Shown here: one piece after another, positions 58,626 to 64,000 of the stretch
How positions within the stretch are numbered: position 1 is the stretch's first letter
Layout: the number at the start of each line of letters is the position of its first letter
Assembly (NCBI GenBank): GCA_910589655.1
Contig: CAJUTJ010000174.1
Coordinates: forward strand, 1-64,000
Source of the DNA: an uncultured Acetatifactor sp.
Lineage (GTDB): Bacteria; Bacillota; Clostridia; Lachnospirales; Lachnospiraceae
Direction: 5' to 3'
DNA length: 64,000 nucleotides
Made by a program: the position numbers and the translations under genes
The notes under the pieces: generated by a model
What the model was told of the DNA's origin: nothing
The model's input: only the letters and a program-made list of their open reading frames with translations
The model's database searches: none

Positions 58626-59126
58626 ATGCAGATACTAAATAATCTAGGGAACATGATTTATGATTTACGGTTTGTTATTGCGTATGGGTCTGTCATTATT
58701 GTTACAGTCATTCTGTTTACAGGGTGCTTATTGAAAAAGAAAATAGCAGGAAGTATTGCGGCGGCAGCCGTATTATCGCTGACGGCAGCGGGGGGGATTT
58801 TATATTGCATTCCTCATACTGTCATTGATGCCGACATAGAGGATGTATACAGAATCGAGGTTTCGGATGTAACGGTTACGGACAGAAAAGCGATAGAAGA
58901 AATTTTAAATGATTTGAATGGATCTCTGTATAAAAGAATGCTGCCGTCCGGAATCGGCGGGTATGAAGAATACTCTGTCAGAGGTTTTGACAGAGACGGA
59001 AATTTGCTATTTTGTTTAGGAATTTCGGATGGACAAACAGTGGATACCGGATTATTCTGGGAAAAACGTGTAAATGGCGAATTTCATTTTTTGGCCGAAT
59101 ACACTTATCATGATGTGCAAAAGTGA
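58626..59126 (+). CDS. Small membrane protein, unknown
   Basis: 166 residues from MQILNNLG after GGAGG. Two membrane helices (FVIAYGSVIIVTVILFTG and IAGSIAAAAVLSLTAAGGIL), then an outer domain of about 95 residues (DIEDVYRIEVSDVTVTDRKA, then YEEYSVRGFDRDGNLLFCLG) with beta-strand character. It looks like the small substrate-sensing or accessory membrane proteins found near ABC exporters, but no family is recognised. Confidence 0.6.
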   Translation: MQILNNLGNMIYDLRFVIAYGSVIIVTVILFTGCLLKKKIAGSIAAAAVLSLTAAGGILYCIPHTVIDADIEDVYRIEVSDVTVTDRKAIEEILNDLNGSLYKRMLPSGIGGYEEYSVRGFDRDGNLLFCLGISDGQTVDTGLFWEKRVNGEFHFLAEYTYHDVQK

Positions 59127-59192
59127 GATTTGCATCCCGCAAATTGTGGCGTACACCCCGTGAAAAGTATTTTCCGGACACGCTTCAGAGTT
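59127..59192. mobile_element. Partial TA-type repeat, copy P5
   Basis: GCAAATTGTGGCGTACACC then GTATTTTCCGGACACGCTT correspond to the right half of copy P2. It begins right after the stop of the previous gene and ends just before the promoter of the EAL gene. Confidence 0.5.
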
Positions 59193-59195
59193 TTG

Positions 59196-59225
59196 TTGAT
59201 AGAACGGCCGGATTTATGATACAAT
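59196..59225 (+). promoter_or_regulatory. Promoter of the EAL gene
   Basis: TTGATA (59196-59201), 18 bases, TACAAT (59220-59225), 35 bases before the chosen start. Confidence 0.5.
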
Positions 59226-59260
59226 ATGATGGAACGATTAAATCAGGGCGGTGCTATCTT

Positions 59261-61156
59261 ATGAATATTCAGACCCAATGCTGTGGGATTATTGTACTGT
59301 TTGTATTGTATTTATTTTACAGACGGCAGGAAAAAGTAAAATTGAATACGGAAAAAGCGTATTGGAGGGCATTTTGTATTACTGTGTTATCCATATGTAT
59401 GGATATTCTTTCCATTGTCGCCATTGTCAATATGGACAGACTGCCCATTCATTTAGTAAATTGGGTCTGTAAAACATATTTGGTATCTATGATCGGCGTT
59501 GCACTGAGCAGTCTGCTCTATATCTATGCGGATTTGTATTCCAAAAACGGACAATACCAGAGATTTATTAAAAAATATATTGTACTTGCGGTATGCGGAG
59601 CGGTTTTTATCTATATTCTTCCCATAAGCATTTATCGTGATATAGGGAAAACCGCTGTTTATACATATGGCCCCAGCGCGTTGGCCACCTATCTGTTCGC
59701 ATTGAGTTTCGTGGCGATGAACACCTATTCCATGATAAAACACAGGGCAATGATTAATTCCAGAAGACGTGAAGCGGTGTTTGTCTGGATGTCGGTTTGG
59801 ATTTCGGCGGCTATTGTGCAGTTTTTTAATAAGGACATTTTGATTATCGGTTATGCGTTTGCCATAGGTATTATGATTTTATATCTAAAGCTTGAGAATC
59901 CGGAACAAAATCTGGATAGAAGAACGGGAATGTTTAACCAGAATGCTTTTTCCGAATATACACAGCAGCTTTTTGTGGAGGGAAAGGACTTTTCCGTTTT
60001 ATGTCTATATTTCGAAGGGCTTTTTCATCAGAGCGCGAAGGACGATATTAATGAAGATGTAAGAATCCAAATAAGCCGTTATCTGTTGAATATTCCCGGC
60101 GCCCGTGTTTTTAAAAATGCAGAGGATGAAGCGGTGCTGCTATTTGAAAATTCGGAAGATGCCGGGGAAGTGGTAGAGCGGATAAAGATCAGATTTAACG
60201 ACAAATGGGGCAGGGACGGTTCGGTGGTTCTGCGTCTTCAGGGAATTTATGTTCCACGGCTGAGTATAATTTCAGATTCCTTGGATCTTCCTTATTTACT
60301 GCGCTATGTCAGAGAAAACAGAAGAAAGTACACAGAGAATGATTTCGTGACCGTGGAAGAGGCGATGGTTTCCGATATGTATCAGGAGCAGGTAACGGAA
60401 CGGCTGATATTAAGCGCTATTGAAAACGGCCGTATTGAAGTATTTTATCAGCCGATTTATTCTGTGAAGGAGCAGCGCTTCACCTGTGCGGAAGCGTTGG
60501 TGCGTATGAGAGACGAGGAGGGAAATTTGATTCCTCCCATACAGTTTATAGAAGTGGCGGAGAAAAACGGTCTGATTATCAAGGTGGGGGAAATCGTATT
60601 CGAAAAGGTATGCAGACTTATAAAGGAACAGGATATTTGCCGGTATGGGATGAAATACATTGAAATTAATTTATCCGTTATACAGTGTGCTTATTCTAAG
60701 CTGGCGGAAAATTTTATACGGATTATGCAGGATTACGGGGTTGAGCCTGACTGTATCAATTTGGAGATCACGGAATCGGCATCTTTGTCTGCAAAAAATA
60801 TTTTGCTGGAAAATATGCGAAGCCTTATGGATTACGGCGTGAAGTTTTCGCTGGATGATTTCGGCACGGGCCAGTCGAATCTGAATTACATCGTGGATAT
60901 GCCGGTGAGCATTGTCAAGTTTGACAGGGATATGTCATCCGCGTATTTTGAAAACGGAAAAGCAAAATATGTGATGGATGCCGCCATGCATATGATTCAG
61001 GGAATGAATCTGGATATCGTTTCGGAAGGAATCGAAACAAAGGAGCAGTTTGAGATCATGCGGAAGTTAGGAATTTCTTACATACAAGGGTACTATTTTT
61101 CGAAACCGCTGCCCGAAGAGGAATTTCTGCGTTTTGTGGAAAGAGAAAACCGCTGA
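59261..61156 (+). CDS. Membrane EAL-domain c-di-GMP phosphodiesterase
   Basis: 631 residues. The ATG at 59261 is chosen because upstream codons fall in repeat P5 and the promoter. Residues 1-210: seven to eight membrane helices of a histidine-kinase-N-like sensor. Residues 215-360: a GGDEF-like domain without the GGDEF motif (RRTGMFNQNAFSEY keeps only the entry). Residues 370-625: EAL domain with CAEALVR, INLSVIQ, LEITES, DDFGTGQSNLNY, FDRDM, SEGIET and QGYYFSKPLP, all catalytic and loop-6 residues present. Should hydrolyse c-di-GMP under control of a membrane signal. Confidence 0.9.
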   Translation: MNIQTQCCGIIVLFVLYLFYRRQEKVKLNTEKAYWRAFCITVLSICMDILSIVAIVNMDRLPIHLVNWVCKTYLVSMIGVALSSLLYIYADLYSKNGQYQRFIKKYIVLAVCGAVFIYILPISIYRDIGKTAVYTYGPSALATYLFALSFVAMNTYSMIKHRAMINSRRREAVFVWMSVWISAAIVQFFNKDILIIGYAFAIGIMILYLKLENPEQNLDRRTGMFNQNAFSEYTQQLFVEGKDFSVLCLYFEGLFHQSAKDDINEDVRIQISRYLLNIPGARVFKNAEDEAVLLFENSEDAGEVVERIKIRFNDKWGRDGSVVLRLQGIYVPRLSIISDSLDLPYLLRYVRENRRKYTENDFVTVEEAMVSDMYQEQVTERLILSAIENGRIEVFYQPIYSVKEQRFTCAEALVRMRDEEGNLIPPIQFIEVAEKNGLIIKVGEIVFEKVCRLIKEQDICRYGMKYIEINLSVIQCAYSKLAENFIRIMQDYGVEPDCINLEITESASLSAKNILLENMRSLMDYGVKFSLDDFGTGQSNLNYIVDMPVSIVKFDRDMSSAYFENGKAKYVMDAAMHMIQGMNLDIVSEGIETKEQFEIMRKLGISYIQGYYFSKPLPEEEFLRFVERENR

Positions 61157-61195
61157 TTGGGGCGCACATCTGTCAGAAAGCAATGCGGCGGCAGT

Positions 61196-61327
61196 GTTAC
61201 TGTTCACTCGCTGTCGCGGCGAGGGTTTTCACGCTGTTTCTGCGTGATAAACCCGAGACAGACATGCGCGAAATCGCTGTTTTGCGATTTCTGTGCATAG
61301 GCTGCTGTGAACGGAGTGAACAGTAAC
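61196..61327. mobile_element. MITE-like repeat, copy R2
   Basis: 132 bp, about 90% identical to R1, with GTTACTGTTCACTCGC and GTGAACAGTAAC ends. Flanked by GCGGCAGT and GCGGCAGC, an 8-bp duplication with one change. It lies between the EAL and HD genes, next to a CATCTGTCAGAAAGCAATG fragment of the TA-type repeat. Confidence 0.75.
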
Positions 61328-61366
61328 GCGGCAGCGAGTGGACAGGAATAAGGGAATTTCTAAATC

Positions 61367-61395
61367 TTGTCAAAAGGACGGAAACATGTTACACT
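61367..61395 (+). promoter_or_regulatory. Promoter of the HD-domain gene
   Basis: TTGTCA (61367-61372), 17 bases, TACACT (61390-61395). Confidence 0.55.
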
Positions 61396-61449
61396 AATAA
61401 CGTATTCTTATGTATGGGGTTCATAAGTGACGGGGAGGCATGATATAGT

Positions 61450-62550
61450 ATGCAGTTTATTGAGATGCCGGATTTAAAAGCAGGGATGAGGCTTGCAAGA
61501 CCGATCTATAATAAAAGGGGAGTTCTTCTCTACGAGAGAGATTCTAAATTAAGTGCGCAGACGATTGAGAGTGTAAAGGGGTTTGGGCTTTTAGGGATGT
61601 ATATTCTGGATCCGTCGGAGCCGCTTCCTCCCATGTCGGAGGAGGATGAAGAATTTGAACGTTTTCAGACAATGACAGTGTGTACTCTTCAGGAAGAGCT
61701 GGATAATATTTTAAAGAGTAAAAAGCAGAGTAAATTGCAGACCATTGTCAGTACGGTTGTCAAAAAGTATGGCCACTTGAATATAAAAGTGAACTTTAAT
61801 CAGAATCTGCGGAGCAAGGATGATTATGTATGCAGCCATTCGTTGAATACTGCAATCCTTTGCGCAATGATTACTCATGTGATGAATATCCGTGTAGACG
61901 AGCAGTTCCAGACGGTGGAGGCCGCCGTATTACATGATCTGGGGAAGGAGCAGCTTCCCAAGGAAGTGCTGTTTAAACAGGATGTCACCGAGGAAGATAA
62001 TGAGAGAATCTACAGGGGGCAGCTGGAGGCGCTGGATATTTTGGATAACTTTTCGGAGGGACCGGGAGTAAAGCGTATCTGTATGCAGGCGCTCCGCGCG
62101 CAGTATGAATTTACTGTCAATGGTAAGGTCAGCTCAAATGATAAGATGACCTTGGGAGCTAAGATTTTAATCGTTGCAAACCGCTACGACGAGCTCACCG
62201 CTATGGATCTTAAGGGAAAAGCGGAGTCGGAAGTTAAGGCGCTTCAAGAGTTTTATGATCATCCGGGATTGTATGATCCCAAAGTGGTCAATGCATTGAT
62301 CCAATCCATACATATTCTTTTTGCGGGTGTGGGGGTTGAACTTAACACCGGTGAAAAAGCATTGGTGCTTACGGAAAATCAACAGGACATTTTACGGCCT
62401 GCGGTTCTCTGCTTTAAAGATAATGTGATTATCGACCTGTCTTTGCGCGGAAATGCGGATATTAAGATAGTGGACATTATAAAAACATTGGATAACCGAT
62501 ACGTTATGGACAGTGATTTGCTGGGAATGGTCATGTCCGAACAGAAATAA
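61450..62550 (+). CDS. HD-domain (degenerate HD-GYP) protein
   Basis: 366 residues, ATG after GGGGAGG. The N-terminus (MPDLKAGMRLARPIYNKRGV) is the DUF3391-like start of HD-GYP proteins. HSLNTAILCAMI and AAVLHDLGKEQLP give the H...HD metal site; ANRYDELTA is the later conserved helix. The HHE...GYP block is replaced by ALRAQYEFTVNGKV, so the c-di-GMP-specific loop is missing. It may hydrolyse another nucleotide or act as a binding protein. Sits next to an EAL enzyme, which supports a c-di-GMP context. Confidence 0.75.
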   Translation: MQFIEMPDLKAGMRLARPIYNKRGVLLYERDSKLSAQTIESVKGFGLLGMYILDPSEPLPPMSEEDEEFERFQTMTVCTLQEELDNILKSKKQSKLQTIVSTVVKKYGHLNIKVNFNQNLRSKDDYVCSHSLNTAILCAMITHVMNIRVDEQFQTVEAAVLHDLGKEQLPKEVLFKQDVTEEDNERIYRGQLEALDILDNFSEGPGVKRICMQALRAQYEFTVNGKVSSNDKMTLGAKILIVANRYDELTAMDLKGKAESEVKALQEFYDHPGLYDPKVVNALIQSIHILFAGVGVELNTGEKALVLTENQQDILRPAVLCFKDNVIIDLSLRGNADIKIVDIIKTLDNRYVMDSDLLGMVMSEQK

Positions 62551-62950
62551 TTTTCAACCAGAATCAATAATTCTTACATTCGCCGAAGTCGGCAGCTATT
62601 GCTGCCGCTTCAGGCGGGTATCCGGAAGAAATCCTATTTTTCCAACTAACTGTTATTTTAAATATCGAACCGAAAGAGCGAAGTTTTATTACGTCACTGT
62701 ATTTGAGTGCGCAAAAATCATTTCCCGGTGCTTGCGTCCCTAATCAAGGTCTGTTGCGCCTCGATTAGGGGGGATGTGTCACGGCTTCTAAATTGAGATC
62801 TGCGTCCCGCACAGCAGCGATAGGAAGAGAAGTAAGAGAACGGTATTAAAACGGATGATTTGACTGTATGACCAAATATATGACGCGAAAATGCCGTAAT
62901 ACACAACTGTTATGAACACAAACAGAATATTGAAAGGAGGTACATACAAA
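62551..62950. other. Spacer with hairpin, no gene
   Basis: 400 bases. CCCTAATC (about 62738) and GATTAGGG form an 8-bp stem. GAGATCTGCGTCCCGC near 62803 resembles the start of repeat fragment P5. An AAAGGAGG lies directly before the next gene. Nothing else seen. Confidence 0.35.
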
Positions 62951-64000
62951 ATGTATAGTACGATTACTACGGGAGCTTTACAAGGAGTTTCGGCGTATCT
63001 GGTGTCTGTGGAGACGGATATTTCACCGGGTCTGCCTACGTTGAATCTGGTTGGTTCCTTAAGTCAGGAAGTCAGGGAAGCAAGGGATCGTGTGGGGGTG
63101 GCTTTGCGCAATGTCGGTTTGAATCTCCCTCCCAGCCGTATTACGGTTAATTTGGCGCCGGCAAACCGCAGAAAAGACGGTACGGCTTTTGATTTGCCTA
63201 TTGCGGTGGGACTTCTGGCGGCAATGAATCAAATTTCTCCCAAAAGGATAGAAAACACTCTCTTTTTAGGAGAACTGGGGCTGGACGGGGAGATCAAAGG
63301 AGTTCCCGGAGTGCTGCCCATTGTCAGAGAAGCAGCCTGCCGGGGAATGGAAGAATGCATCATACCATCCGTGAATGCTATGGAGGGTGCATTAATACCC
63401 AATATTACAGTCAGGGGTGTCTCCAGCCTGCAGGAATTGTTTCCTTTTCTGCAGTCGGAGGGAGATGAAGGAGAAAAACTGGTGCCTGCCGTATTTCTGG
63501 ATACCATGAAACTTTTTCAGGAAAAAGCGGCGGAGAGGGCGGCGGATTTTTCGGAGGTAAGCGGACAGGAGACGGCAAAGCGAGGGGCGGAGATCGCGGC
63601 AGCAGGATTCCATAATTTGCTGATGGTGGGGCCGCCCGGCGCGGGAAAATCCATGATCGCCAAGAGAATTCCCGGAATCCTGCCGCCGCTGACATTGGAA
63701 GAGAGTTTGGAAGTTACCTCCATAGCAAGTGTGGCGGGACTGTTGAAAGAAGGGCAGGAGATTGTCACGAAGCGTCCTTTCCAAAATCCGCACCATACGA
63801 TCACACAGGCGGCATTGGTGGGAGGCAGCATGATTCCCAGACCGGGTATGATTTCGCTGGCTCATCGGGGAGTGCTCTTTCTGGACGAACTGCCGGAATT
63901 TCAACGGGCGGCGCTGGACAGTCTGAGACAGCCTTTGGAAGAGCAGGAAGTGCATATTACGAGAGTGAACGGAACGGTCACTTATCCCAGTGATTTTATG
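62951..64000 (+). CDS. comM: ComM/YifB-family AAA ATPase, partial
   Basis: 350 codons, open at the right edge. ATG after AAAGGAGG. Residues 1-180: the Lon-protease-like ChlI fold domain (YSTITTGALQGVSAYLVSVE, PGLPTLNLVGS, PSRITVNLAPANRRKDG). Then the Mg-chelatase AAA domain: Walker A MVGPPGAGKSMIAKR, PFQNPHHT, and Walker B LAHRGVLFLDELPEF. In naturally competent bacteria ComM is a helicase that widens donor-strand pairing; in other Firmicutes its role is less clear. The second half is outside the window. Confidence 0.9.
   Translation, partial: MYSTITTGALQGVSAYLVSVETDISPGLPTLNLVGSLSQEVREARDRVGVALRNVGLNLPPSRITVNLAPANRRKDGTAFDLPIAVGLLAAMNQISPKRIENTLFLGELGLDGEIKGVPGVLPIVREAACRGMEECIIPSVNAMEGALIPNITVRGVSSLQELFPFLQSEGDEGEKLVPAVFLDTMKLFQEKAAERAADFSEVSGQETAKRGAEIAAAGFHNLLMVGPPGAGKSMIAKRIPGILPPLTLEESLEVTSIASVAGLLKEGQEIVTKRPFQNPHHTITQAALVGGSMIPRPGMISLAHRGVLFLDELPEFQRAALDSLRQPLEEQEVHITRVNGTVTYPSDFM

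Noticed and set aside
1..64000. Diversity-generating retroelement, integrase or tRNA attachment site for the tail cluster
   Set aside because: No reverse transcriptase, variable-repeat pair, recombinase or tRNA gene was seen in the window.

Overview
The window looks like a chromosomal segment of a low-to-mid GC Firmicute of the Lachnospiraceae/Clostridia type. The reasons are strong AGGAGG ribosome-binding sites, a T-box leader, BlaI/BlaR-like and Bce-like modules, and small zinc-ribbon membrane proteins. No rRNA, tRNA or CRISPR array was seen, and there is no integrase, terminase, portal or capsid gene.

Left edge (1-4.8 kb): a graveyard of broken accessory genes. It holds the tail of a hexapeptide acetyltransferase, a sensor kinase lacking its whole sensor half, an intact lipoprotein, a methionyl-tRNA synthetase gene with its middle deleted behind an intact-looking T-box, a truncated Phd-type antitoxin and a GyrI-like effector-binding protein. 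Two identical perfect-palindrome operators have no intact gene after them.

Centre (5.0-43.5 kb): about 38 kb of phage-tail genes, all on the minus strand and so read from 43.5 kb down to 5 kb. In reading order: a 915-residue protein with the signature motifs of YonO/QDE-1-type single-subunit RNA polymerases; an HU-like protein; three fibre or baseplate proteins; tail-completion and tape-measure-chaperone-like proteins; a first split tape measure; a tail-tube candidate; a zinc protein; a NifS-like cysteine desulfurase; a two-enzyme lysin; an S74-chaperone fibre; a second split tape measure; a spike-like protein, distal-tail and hub proteins; and receptor-type proteins. No head genes are present, so I read this as a tail-like particle cluster (tailocin-like or a domesticated tail) with its own polymerase. 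Three copies of a ~110-bp DNA module with almost fixed internal spacing and a co-varying inverted repeat lie before three of its transcription blocks. They are good candidates for promoters or operators of that polymerase. Both tape-measure genes are interrupted at the same place by an AT-rich cargo gene on the opposite strand plus a long structured stretch. Two of the cargo genes are paralogues with near-identical promoters and share a ~165-nt structured element.

Right side (44-64 kb): host-type genes, all on the plus strand. They are KptA RNA 2'-phosphotransferase with a SASA-type esterase, a BlaI-like repressor with an M56 peptidase, an XRE membrane regulator, carB, an isochorismatase-family hydrolase, a BceRS-like two-component system followed by a BceAB-like ABC transporter, a small membrane protein, an EAL-domain phosphodiesterase, an HD-domain protein and the start of a ComM/YifB-type AAA ATPase. 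Two families of short non-coding mobile repeats are scattered through the window: one appears TA-flanked with GAGCGTGTT ends, the other makes 8-bp target duplications and has GTTACTGTTCAC ends.
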